NCBI RefSeq assembly: GCF_042649825.1 | Contig: NZ_JBHSAB010000001.1 | Coordinates: forward strand, 310,001 to 374,000 | From: Legionella_C dresdenensis | GTDB taxonomy: Bacteria > Pseudomonadota > Gammaproteobacteria > Legionellales > Legionellaceae | Reading direction: 5' to 3' | DNA: 64,000 nucleotides | In this document: one piece after another, positions 6,908 to 14,940 of the stretch | How the letters are laid out: every line of letters starts with the position of its first letter | Position numbering within the stretch: position 1 is the first letter of the stretch | The notes under the pieces: model-generated | What the model was told of the DNA's origin: nothing | Database searches by the model: none | What the model saw: only the letters and a program-made list of their open reading frames with translations | Position numbers and translations under genes: made by a program

Positions 6908-9580
6908 ATGAAAGTAGGTCAAGACAGCCTGTCAACTCAATGCCAATTACAAGTGGATGGCAAGACATATCATTATTACAGTCTGCCAGAGGCTGAGAAA
7001 AAACATTTTAAAGGGATTTCACGCCTGCCTTATTCACTCAAGGTGCTTTTTGAAAACCTGCTTCGTTTTGAAGACGGCAATACAGTTACAACAACTGATA
7101 TTAAAGCGATTGCTCATTGGCTCGAGACCAAAACCTCACAACACGAAATTGCCTACCGCCCTGCCCGTGTTCTGATGCAGGATTTTACCGGTGTTCCGGC
7201 AGTGGTTGATTTGGCGGCCATGCGTACTGCACTGGAAAAAATGGGCGGCGATGCCCGAAAAATTTCTCCTCTGTCGCCTGTTGATCTGGTCATTGACCAT
7301 TCAGTAATGGTTGATAAATTTGGTACTGCTGACTCCATGCAAATCAATACCGAAATCGAGATTGAACGCAACAAGGAACGTTATGAGTTTCTGCGGTGGG
7401 GACAGAAATCATTCGCCAATTTCCGCGTAGTACCGCCCGGAACAGGAATCTGTCACCAGGTTAACCTTGAATATCTGGCCCAAACCGTCTGGAGCAACGA
7501 AGAAGACGGCAAACATTATGCTTATCCCGATACACTGGTTGGAACTGACTCGCATACAACGATGGTGAACGGACTTGGCGTATTGGGCTGGGGAGTCGGC
7601 GGTATTGAAGCAGAAGCTGCCATGCTTGGCCAACCGGTATCCATGCTGATTCCAGAAGTCATTGGTTTTAAACTGACCGGCCAACTGCGTGAGGGCATAA
7701 CGGCGACTGACCTGGTATTGACTGTTACCCAAATGCTCAGAAAAAAAGGAGTGGTTGGTAAATTTGTCGAATTCTATGGCCCCGGTCTGGCTTCTCTGCC
7801 GTTGGCTGATCGCGCAACTATTTCCAATATGGCGCCTGAATATGGCGCAACCTGTGGATTTTTCCCGGTTGATGGTGAAACCTTACGCTATCTGCAATTA
7901 ACCGGACGTGATGAGCACACTGTCGCGTTAGTTGAAGCGTATTGCAAAGCACAGGGCATGTGGTATGACGCGCATTCCGAAGAGCCGGTATTTACCGATA
8001 CGCTTGCGCTTGATCTCAATACTGTCGAACCCTCTCTGGCTGGCCCAAAACGCCCGCAGGATAAGGTAAATCTTGCTACACTGACTCAGGAATTTACAAA
8101 TTTCCTGAAGGAGAGCGGCAAAGAAAATGAAAGCGATCGTAATTTCCCGGTCAAAGGCCACGATTATGACCTGCGCCATGGCCATGTTGTTATTGCAGCG
8201 ATTACCAGCTGTACCAATACCTCCAATCCAAGCGTATTGATGGCTGCCGGTCTGGTCGCCAAAAAGGCCGTTGAAAAAGGCTTAACCCGTAAACCGTGGG
8301 TAAAATCGTCCTTGGCTCCCGGTTCAAAAGTAGTGACTGACTATTTGAAAAATGCCGGCCTCCAGACTTATCTCGACAAACTCGGCTTTAATCTGGTTGG
8401 TTACGGTTGTACAACCTGTATTGGTAACTCTGGCCCATTGCCTGACGCAATTGCCGCGGCAATTAATGAACACGATCTCGTTGTCAGTTCGGTATTATCA
8501 GGCAACCGTAATTTTGAAGGCCGGGTACATCCGCAAGTTCGGGCTAACTGGCTGGCTTCTCCGCCACTGGTTGTTGCTTACGCCTTATGCGGTACGACAA
8601 CTATCGATCTCGGTAAAGAGGCAATTGGCAACGATCAGGACGGCCACCCGGTTTATCTGAAAGATATCTGGCCCACTAATGCCGAAGTAGCAGCCGAAGT
8701 GGCAAAAGTAACGGGTTCAATGTTCAGAAAAGAATATGCCGAAGTTTTCAAAGGGGATGAGCAATGGCAGGCTATTAAAGTCGGTACCGGGACTACTTAT
8801 GAGTGGAATCCGAATTCGACTTATATCCAGCATCCGCCCTTTTTTGAAAATCTGCCGGAGCAACCGGAGGCTATCAAGCCCATCAAGGATGCCTTTATTC
8901 TTGCCCTGCTTGGCGATTCCATTACTACTGACCATATTTCACCAGCGGGTTCAATCAAAGCGAATTCACCCGCGGGCCTTTACTTGAAATCGAAAGGCGT
9001 CAGCGAAGCAGACTTTAACTCTTATGGATCACGCCGCGGCAACCATGAAGTGATGATGCGAGGCACGTTTGCCAATATCCGTATTCGTAACGAAATGACG
9101 CCAGGCGTTGAAGGCGGCGTCACACGCTATGTACCAACTGATGAAGTCATGTCTATTTATGATGCTGCCATGCGCTACCAGGCCGATCGCCAGCAATTGG
9201 TAATCATTGCCGGTAAGGAATATGGCACTGGCTCCTCACGCGACTGGGCCGCCAAAGGTACTAACCTGTTAGGCGTCAAGGCAGTAATTACTGAAAGCTT
9301 CGAACGTATCCACCGCTCTAACCTGATTGGTATGGGTATTCTGCCATTGCAGTTTGAAGACGGCACAACCCGTAAAACATTGCAATTGGACGGCAGCGAG
9401 CGAATTAGCATTCCGGTTAGCGATCAGTTAAAACCAGGCGCGAAGATTCCACTGGTGATTACGCGTCAGAATGGCGATCGGCTGGAAATCAATGTGTTAT
9501 GCCGCATTGATACTGCCAATGAGCTAGAGTACTACCGTAATGGTGGAATATTACAATATGTGTTGCGTAATCTGGCATAA
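6908..9580 (+). CDS. acnA: Aconitate hydratase A
   Basis: An 890-residue protein of the AcnA/IRP1 group. The [4Fe-4S] ligands are C435 (TSCTNTS), C501 and C504 (GYGCTTCIGNSG), at the same numbers as in E. coli AcnA. Other family motifs are visible, including VGTDSHTTM, the swivel-domain GKEYGTGSSRDWAAKG, and FERIHRSNLIGMGILPL. It interconverts citrate and isocitrate in the TCA cycle in the cytoplasm. Its start has CAGGAG 6 nt upstream. It is divergent from fliK, with a 228-nt gap holding the fliK promoter. No iron-responsive operator was recognised. Confidence 0.97.
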   Translation: MKVGQDSLSTQCQLQVDGKTYHYYSLPEAEKKHFKGISRLPYSLKVLFENLLRFEDGNTVTTTDIKAIAHWLETKTSQHEIAYRPARVLMQDFTGVPAVVDLAAMRTALEKMGGDARKISPLSPVDLVIDHSVMVDKFGTADSMQINTEIEIERNKERYEFLRWGQKSFANFRVVPPGTGICHQVNLEYLAQTVWSNEEDGKHYAYPDTLVGTDSHTTMVNGLGVLGWGVGGIEAEAAMLGQPVSMLIPEVIGFKLTGQLREGITATDLVLTVTQMLRKKGVVGKFVEFYGPGLASLPLADRATISNMAPEYGATCGFFPVDGETLRYLQLTGRDEHTVALVEAYCKAQGMWYDAHSEEPVFTDTLALDLNTVEPSLAGPKRPQDKVNLATLTQEFTNFLKESGKENESDRNFPVKGHDYDLRHGHVVIAAITSCTNTSNPSVLMAAGLVAKKAVEKGLTRKPWVKSSLAPGSKVVTDYLKNAGLQTYLDKLGFNLVGYGCTTCIGNSGPLPDAIAAAINEHDLVVSSVLSGNRNFEGRVHPQVRANWLASPPLVVAYALCGTTTIDLGKEAIGNDQDGHPVYLKDIWPTNAEVAAEVAKVTGSMFRKEYAEVFKGDEQWQAIKVGTGTTYEWNPNSTYIQHPPFFENLPEQPEAIKPIKDAFILALLGDSITTDHISPAGSIKANSPAGLYLKSKGVSEADFNSYGSRRGNHEVMMRGTFANIRIRNEMTPGVEGGVTRYVPTDEVMSIYDAAMRYQADRQQLVIIAGKEYGTGSSRDWAAKGTNLLGVKAVITESFERIHRSNLIGMGILPLQFEDGTTRKTLQLDGSERISIPVSDQLKPGAKIPLVITRQNGDRLEINVLCRIDTANELEYYRNGGILQYVLRNLA

Positions 9581-9643
9581 TCTATAAAATACAGCCTTTC
9601 AGGTTCTACGAAAGTAGACTCGAATACCCTGATAAATAATATT

Positions 9644-9674
9644 GTTGGGTCGAAACGACCCAACTTATGTTGGG
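9644..9674 (+). terminator. Two overlapping alternative hairpins after acnA
   Basis: Hairpin 1 (9644-9664) is GTTGGGTCG-AAA-CGACCCAAC with a perfect 9-bp stem. Hairpin 2 (9659-9674) is CCCAAC-TTAT-GTTGGG and reuses the right arm of hairpin 1; it is followed by a pyrimidine-rich stretch (ctgtatttccttttgttt). The two cannot form together. The site may end acnA transcripts or modulate read-through into the permease gene 60 nt downstream. Hairpin 1 belongs to a repeat family also at 16923, 19111 and 46749. Confidence 0.5.
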
Positions 9675-9732
9675 CTGTATTTCCTTTTGTTTATCCGTGC
9701 AGTCCCTGAATTTAGTTACATAAGGATTTTTA

Positions 9733-11103
9733 ATGCAGCCTTCGAAAAAAGTTCTGTCAGTCTTTTCTCTGGTTATGATTAATGTCATAGCTGTAGATAG
9801 CCTGCGCACCTTGCCTATCAGTGCAAAGCTCGGTTTGCCGCTTATTTCGTATTATATTATTGCTGCACTTGCTTTTTTTATTCCGGTTGCGCTGGTAGCC
9901 GCTGAACTTGCCACCGCCTATCCCAATACCGGCGGGCTTTATGTCTGGGTAAGAGAAGCATTTGGCCGGCGTGCCGGTTTTATTACCATCTGGTTACAAT
10001 GGATATATAATGTTGTCTGGTATCCCACGATTCTGGCTTTTATCGCCGCTACCCTCTCTTATCTGTTTGCACCGGAACTGGCCAACAATAAATTCTATCT
10101 GCTATTCACTGTGATCAGTTTATTCTGGATTTTCACTGTAGTTAACTGTTTTGGTATGAGATTATCAAGCCTGGTCAGTATAGTTGGCGCCATTATAGGT
10201 ACTATTTTACCCATGCTGGGTATTATCGTGCTTGGCATTACCTGGATTAGCCAAGGTTATCCTTTGGCAATAGATACCACAACAAGCTGGCTTCCTGATT
10301 TTAGTTCCTTTGCAAATCTGTCGCTGTTTTCGGTGGTCCTGTTTGGGCTTATCGGTATGGAAATGTCGGCTGTGCACGCTGAAGAGGTAAAGAATCCGCA
10401 ACGTGATTATCCACGCGCCATTCTTTATTCAATTATCCTGATTTTCGCAACGCTGGTATTCAGTTCGCTTGCGATTGTTATTGTTGTACCCAATAGTCAG
10501 TTAAGTGTCGTATCTGGTCTTGTTGACGCTTTTGCCGTATTTTTTAATGCCTATCACATGCCCTGGATGACCAAAGTGATTGCCGTTTTAATTATTTTAG
10601 GTGGTTTAAGCGGCGTTTCCGCCTGGATAATTGGCCCGACTAAAGGCTTGCTGGTTTCAGCGCGTGATGGTTCCCTGCCTCCTCGTCTTGGTCAGGTGAA
10701 TAAACATGGCGCACCTGTTGCCATTCTTGTGTTGCAAGGCATTATCTTTACCCTGCTAAGCACTTTATTTATTTTATTTGATTCAATTAACGCAGCCTAT
10801 TTGCTATTAAGTGATTTGTGCGCGCAAATGGCATTGCTGGTGTATGTCTTTATGTTTGCTGCTGCAATCAAATTACGTTACAGCCAACCCGACCAGCCTC
10901 GTGCTTACCGTATTCCAGGCGGCAACTTTATGATGTGGCTGGTTGCAGGTACCGGATTGATCTGTTGCCTTGTTGCGATGATAATCGGTTTTGTTCCGCC
11001 TGCTCAGATCCCTGTAGGCAATGTAACTATTTATGAGCTGTTTTTAGCGGGTGGTTTAATAGTATTTGCCGTTATTCCCTGGTTTCTGGCCAAGAAGCAT
11101 TAA
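9733..11103 (+). CDS. APC-family amino acid permease/antiporter
   Basis: A 456-residue protein with about 12 hydrophobic segments. The family N-terminus is visible: TM1 with a SLRTLPISAKLG unwound region, then AELATAYPNTGGLYVWVREAFG, typical of the glutamate/GABA antiporter and YjeM-like branch of the APC superfamily. The central GLIGMEMSAVHAEEVKNPQRDYPRA loop is also characteristic. It should exchange or import an amino acid across the inner membrane; the substrate cannot be read from sequence. AAGGA lies 7 nt before the ATG. It follows acnA in the same direction but is separated by the hairpins at 9644-9674. Confidence 0.88.
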   Translation: MQPSKKVLSVFSLVMINVIAVDSLRTLPISAKLGLPLISYYIIAALAFFIPVALVAAELATAYPNTGGLYVWVREAFGRRAGFITIWLQWIYNVVWYPTILAFIAATLSYLFAPELANNKFYLLFTVISLFWIFTVVNCFGMRLSSLVSIVGAIIGTILPMLGIIVLGITWISQGYPLAIDTTTSWLPDFSSFANLSLFSVVLFGLIGMEMSAVHAEEVKNPQRDYPRAILYSIILIFATLVFSSLAIVIVVPNSQLSVVSGLVDAFAVFFNAYHMPWMTKVIAVLIILGGLSGVSAWIIGPTKGLLVSARDGSLPPRLGQVNKHGAPVAILVLQGIIFTLLSTLFILFDSINAAYLLLSDLCAQMALLVYVFMFAAAIKLRYSQPDQPRAYRIPGGNFMMWLVAGTGLICCLVAMIIGFVPPAQIPVGNVTIYELFLAGGLIVFAVIPWFLAKKH

Positions 11104-11162
11104 TGGTAATGGTTAGGCGAGTTATTGCAACTCGCCTGTTAGATCAGCTCGAACAATAAATA

Positions 11163-12704
11163 CTACTGGACAATGGCACAACTGATATCGTCAGAAACAT
11201 GCTCCAGAAGTCTTAGCCCAATACCGAGATTCCCTATGACCATTTGCGCAATGTCATAAACATTACCATCGTTGTTTCCAATACCCAATTGACCAGCAAC
11301 ATTTTCTCCCCAACATTGCATCTGACCGCTACTGAGTAATGCGCAGGCATGGACAAGACCCGAACTGACCCCGATGGCACCGGTAATGGTACTGCCGTCA
11401 AGCCCAACAACGAAAGTCGGCGTTGAATTATCGTTTGGAGCATCACCGTTACCCAATTGGCCCACACCATTTATTCCCCAGCATTTGATTGTTCCGTCAT
11501 TTATCAGACCACACACATGATCACCACGACCACTAATAGCCTTAACATTAGAAAGAGCAATTACATCGACTGGTACATTGCTTGAAGCTCCGGGTACAGG
11601 AACGCCATTACCAAGCTGGCCCTGAGCATTGTAGCCCCAGCACTTCACAGTTCCAGTGCTTAACAGTGCACATGAGGTATTTGACGCTGAGGTAACAGCA
11701 ATCGCATTGTCAATTCCTGTAACCTGTACAGGCACCAAACTGGGATTATTAGAACCGTCGCCAAGTTGACCCTCGGTATTTAGTCCCCAGCAATTAACCT
11801 GGCCGGTAGCCAAAACAGCGCATGTATGCCCTTGACCAGCACTAACATCGATAGCATTCGTTATATTGGAAACAGTCACTGGGAAAGCGCTGGTAATTGT
11901 CGAATTATTACCTAACTGCCCGTCAGTATTTTGTCCCCAACACTGGACCTGACCACTCGCCAGAACCACACAGGCGTGGTTTTCGCCCGCACTGATCTGA
12001 GTAGCGGTCGTCACACCCAGCACTGAAACTGGCGATGCACTGTCTGTACCTTGTTTATTATCTCCTAATTGACCAACGTTATTAGCTCCCCAACATACGC
12101 TGGTACCTGATGTAGCCAATGCACAAGCGTAACCTGTTCCTGCACTAATTTCAGCAGCGTTTGTTAAATTAACAACCGCGATATCGGGCGCGTAAAGCGG
12201 GGACGCTGGCGGTGTTAGACTACCTATTCCCAACTGGCCAACGGTATTACTTCCCCAACATTTTACGGAACCAGATTGTCGTTGATAGGTCACATTCAAT
12301 ACGCCAGACACTGCCGGTTGCGAACAAAGGAATGGATCAGGCTGACTATTTCCCGAGCCGAAAGTCTTACATACAACTGGCCCCCCATTAATATTGCCAG
12401 TCATTTGACTGCCATTGATCCGTAGACTTAATGTGCAGCTTTGATGTGGAGCTAATGTGAAAGGACTACTGCAATTCCCTCCGCCAGTTATCTGAGCAAC
12501 GCCGGTAATTGGCTGAATAGTCAATTGTCTGGTTATTTGCGTGTTATTGGTTACCTGATAATTAACCACTGCTATATCACTCTGAGATACCCTTAGGGTA
12601 GTAGATGTTAGCGGGGTAATCGTAAATTTTGGTGTTGCCGTTGCATAAGAACCGCAGCTTAGCATCACCGCTGAAAATCCTGTTATTATTCTGATCAAGT
12701 GCAT
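11163..12704 (-). CDS. Exported RCC1-repeat protein
   Basis: A 513-residue protein beginning with a Sec signal peptide (MHLIRIITGFSAVMLSCGSYATA). Residues about 25-140 look like a beta-sandwich (NNTQITRQLTIQPITGVAQI, two Cys-containing strands, SLRINGSQMTGNI). From about 145 to 500 there are seven RCC1-type repeats, each with a CWGxNxxGQLGxG core, predicted to close into a beta-propeller. RCC1 domains are common in eukaryotic Ran-GEFs and in several Legionella effectors, but this one has a Sec signal rather than an obvious Dot/Icm tail. It is therefore more likely periplasmic, surface or type II secreted. AAGGATG precedes the ATG. Function is unknown; an adhesin or host-interaction role is only inference. 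Confidence 0.85.
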   Translation of the reverse strand: MHLIRIITGFSAVMLSCGSYATATPKFTITPLTSTTLRVSQSDIAVVNYQVTNNTQITRQLTIQPITGVAQITGGGNCSSPFTLAPHQSCTLSLRINGSQMTGNINGGPVVCKTFGSGNSQPDPFLCSQPAVSGVLNVTYQRQSGSVKCWGSNTVGQLGIGSLTPPASPLYAPDIAVVNLTNAAEISAGTGYACALATSGTSVCWGANNVGQLGDNKQGTDSASPVSVLGVTTATQISAGENHACVVLASGQVQCWGQNTDGQLGNNSTITSAFPVTVSNITNAIDVSAGQGHTCAVLATGQVNCWGLNTEGQLGDGSNNPSLVPVQVTGIDNAIAVTSASNTSCALLSTGTVKCWGYNAQGQLGNGVPVPGASSNVPVDVIALSNVKAISGRGDHVCGLINDGTIKCWGINGVGQLGNGDAPNDNSTPTFVVGLDGSTITGAIGVSSGLVHACALLSSGQMQCWGENVAGQLGIGNNDGNVYDIAQMVIGNLGIGLRLLEHVSDDISCAIVQ

Positions 12705-12875
12705 TACATCATCCTTAAGTAAGTGTAAAATTGCCTGATTATCTTATAATATTTTTTCTGATATGCCTAACAAGTATTATCAATCGTGGCGCTGCATGGA
12801 GGCTCTAAAGGTTATATTGACAATCGTTTTTTAATTGTGTGATAGTTTTAACTATAAACCTGTTTAATACATACG

Positions 12876-13223
12876 ATGCCTATGAAACATAAACCATTAT
12901 CGTTTTATACTCATGTCCTGCGCAATACCTTGATTGGATTTGGTATGATCGCCGGCGCCTTATTTATTGGCATGCTTGGTTATCATGTATTTGAACATAT
13001 GTCCTGGGTGGATTCATTTCTCAATGCATCGATGATTCTATCAGGCATGGGCCCAGCAGATTCAATGGCAACTACCGCAGGAAAAATTTTCGCCGGATCA
13101 TATGCTCTGTTTAGCGGCCTTGCATTTATCGCCATTGTTGTTATTTTACTTTCACCAGCTATCCATAAATTTTTTCGCAGGATTCATCTTGAAACGAGGA
13201 AAGATGAGCGTGATTCCAGGTAG
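12876..13223 (+). CDS. Small two-TM membrane protein, channel-like
   Basis: A 115-residue protein with two hydrophobic helices (about 16-36 and 68-92) around a short amphipathic segment (WVDSFLNASMILSGMGPAD). The layout, TM-pore-helix-like loop-TM with a basic C-terminal tail, resembles a minimal ion-channel pore domain, but the loop has SGMGP instead of the potassium filter TVGYG. I would therefore call it channel-like only. An internal ATG two codons later is an alternative start, and no strong ribosome-binding site precedes either. It is flanked downstream by the nested repeat element at 13237. Confidence 0.65.
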   Translation: MPMKHKPLSFYTHVLRNTLIGFGMIAGALFIGMLGYHVFEHMSWVDSFLNASMILSGMGPADSMATTAGKIFAGSYALFSGLAFIAIVVILLSPAIHKFFRRIHLETRKDERDSR

Positions 13224-13236
13224 AATAATGAGTTTT

Positions 13237-13458
13237 GGGCTTTACAGCCCATAGCCGTCAAGTTAGGAATTAAATTTCTACATTACACAACATCGTTCGG
13301 ACGGAAGGAAGCTGTCATTCCCGCGAAGGCGGGAATCCATCTCTCAAGTTGAGTCTTTCCCTTGTTTGATGGATGGATCCCCGCCTTCGCGGGGATGACA
13401 AGTTAGCATAGTAAATGTACAAAATTCCTTAACTTGACGGCTATGGGCTGTAAAGCCC
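13237..13458. repeat. Nested inverted-repeat element (REP inside terminal repeats)
   Basis: The outer arms 13237-13271 and 13423-13458 are inverted copies of each other apart from one extra T (each includes the GGGCTTTACAGCCC palindrome and CGTCAAGTTA). Inside lie inner arms 13314-13340 and 13373-13399, inverted copies with two differences (CCCGCGAAGGCGGG core). The unit is about 220 bp, non-coding, and can fold as one long stem with smaller hairpins. The inner pair recurs at 57298-57382. It looks like a small mobile repeat with no protein of its own. It fills about half of the gene-free stretch 13224-13561. Confidence 0.7.
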
Positions 13459-13561
13459 AACACTCCTTCGACCCGCAAAAAAAAATTTTAATTCTTATTT
13501 GTAATTTTTTGTTTTGATAGTCTATCTTTAATTGACCGTTATTCGAAAAAGGATTTTCAAA

Positions 13562-13654
13562 ATGCGATCAACTGTCAAATTCTGTTTAAAAATCATTCCA
13601 TTAGTTGCTTATTTAGCAATATCAATTGTTTATAGCAGTATGCTGGTTTTATAA
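13562..13654 (+). CDS. Possible 30-residue membrane peptide
   Basis: ATG at 13562 opens a 30-codon frame with AAGGA 8 nt upstream. The product has a short basic head (MRSTVKFCLK) followed by a single hydrophobic helix of about 18 residues (IIPLVAYLAISIVYSSM). Size and layout resemble single-TM accessory peptides such as KdpF, but no kdp or other transporter genes are beside it. A perfect palindrome follows at 13661-13682. Whether it is translated is not shown by the sequence. Confidence 0.35.
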   Translation: MRSTVKFCLKIIPLVAYLAISIVYSSMLVL

Positions 13655-13660
13655 GAATGA

Positions 13661-13682
13661 GTACCGCGGCAAGCCGCGGTAC
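13661..13682. terminator. Perfect GC-rich hairpin at end of flg operon
   Basis: GTACCGCGGC-AA-GCCGCGGTAC is a 10-bp perfect stem 20 nt past the flgL stop and 7 nt past the stop of the 30-codon frame on the other strand. No U-tract follows on either side, so it may be a repeat or a weak bidirectional terminator. Confidence 0.5.
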
Positions 13683-13701
13683 GTGGGATTTTGTTCAGAT
13701 A

Positions 13702-14940
13702 TTATTTCAGATAATTAAATGCGGTCAGACCTTGAATTCGGGCAAAACTTTGCTGTGCCGCCTGCAGATAGATAATTTGCAGGTTTAATTTTACTGCGGC
13801 ATCTGCCAGATCAGTATCTTGCAGTGAACTTAAGATAGTTTTACTGGTTTCAGTAACATCTTCATTAATATTTGTCGCAACATCAAGCTGATTCATGCGT
13901 GCGCCGACACCTGCCTGGAAGGTCAGCAAGTTATCAAGAGCGCTATCAAGTTGAGCCAGAATCTGATTATTTTCGGTAGTAACAGCTGCACGTTCAGTAG
14001 CAGAATCAAATGGTTGCCTTAAGTTCTGAACCATTCTGGAAACGGTTGAGAAAATTGACTCATTAGTCGAAGGTTTGATTGAAAATGAATCGCCAGGTTG
14101 CGGATCGCCATTAATGGTCAGCTGAATACCATTAAAATTAACCCCTGCCCCAGCCTGATAAACAGGCGCATCGTCCGGGTTGCCGGAAGGCGGCAGCACA
14201 GAACCGCTGTTTACCCCAGTAACCATAACCACAACCTGGTTAGAGGTATTAAGAGTAAAGCTTAAGGTATAATCATCTTCAACATAAGCGGATTCATCAT
14301 AAACGCTGCCGGTTGTCAAAGCAGCGCTGCCCACATTGGGTGTCGCTGTCTGGCTGATCGTGAAACGGCCATTACCATTAGGAATGCGCATAAACAAATC
14401 AGAACCAGTGTCGCTGGTTGCAACGGTTAAACCGCTGGTTACAATCTGATAACGCTGAGTATCATCACCGTTATAGATATAATTTCCCGCATTATCTTTG
14501 GTGATGGCTTCCACACCAGTCTTGCTGCCGCTAAACAGGTAAAAACCATTGCTATCCTGAGTATTTGCCAAGCCCTGTAACTGATTTAACAGTTCAGCAG
14601 CCTCTTTACCTATTGCCTCTCTGTTTTCCTGCGACAATGCGCTATTGCCAGCATTAACTTGTAATTCACGAAGACGCTGAACAGTCAATACCAGATTGCT
14701 GAGCGCACTTTCCTCAAATTTCAAAGCGCTTTCAGAAGCATCAGTATTTGCCTGCAGACGTTCTGAGGAGGAAATGCGCTGCTTCATTAAATTAATTTTT
14801 GAAGCGGCAATCGGATCATCAGAGGGCAAACTGATTTTTTTACCAGATGATAATTGCTGCTGCAATTTTAAGACTTGCCCCTGCTGAGACTGCATGCCTT
14901 GCAATCCACGTAAATAAATCTGTTGGCTTGAAATACGCAT
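13702..14940 (-). CDS. flgL: Flagellar hook-filament junction protein FlgL (HAP3)
   Basis: A 412-residue protein. Its N-terminal coiled-coil start (MRISSQQIYLRGLQGMQSQQ, then LQQQLSSGKKISLPSDDPIAA) and its C-terminal helix (LSSLQDTDLADAAVKLNLQ, then QQSFARIQGLTAFNYL) are the conserved flagellin-like D0/D1 ends. The middle is variable. It joins hook to filament after FlgK. Its ATG overlaps the flgK stop by one base (TAATG), indicating translational coupling at the end of the flg operon. Confidence 0.95.
   Translation of the reverse strand: MRISSQQIYLRGLQGMQSQQGQVLKLQQQLSSGKKISLPSDDPIAASKINLMKQRISSSERLQANTDASESALKFEESALSNLVLTVQRLRELQVNAGNSALSQENREAIGKEAAELLNQLQGLANTQDSNGFYLFSGSKTGVEAITKDNAGNYIYNGDDTQRYQIVTSGLTVATSDTGSDLFMRIPNGNGRFTISQTATPNVGSAALTTGSVYDESAYVEDDYTLSFTLNTSNQVVVMVTGVNSGSVLPPSGNPDDAPVYQAGAGVNFNGIQLTINGDPQPGDSFSIKPSTNESIFSTVSRMVQNLRQPFDSATERAAVTTENNQILAQLDSALDNLLTFQAGVGARMNQLDVATNINEDVTETSKTILSSLQDTDLADAAVKLNLQIIYLQAAQQSFARIQGLTAFNYLK

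Noticed and set aside
13224..13500. CRISPR array in the repeat-rich gap
   Set aside because: The repeats are inverted pairs, not regularly spaced direct repeats with unique spacers.
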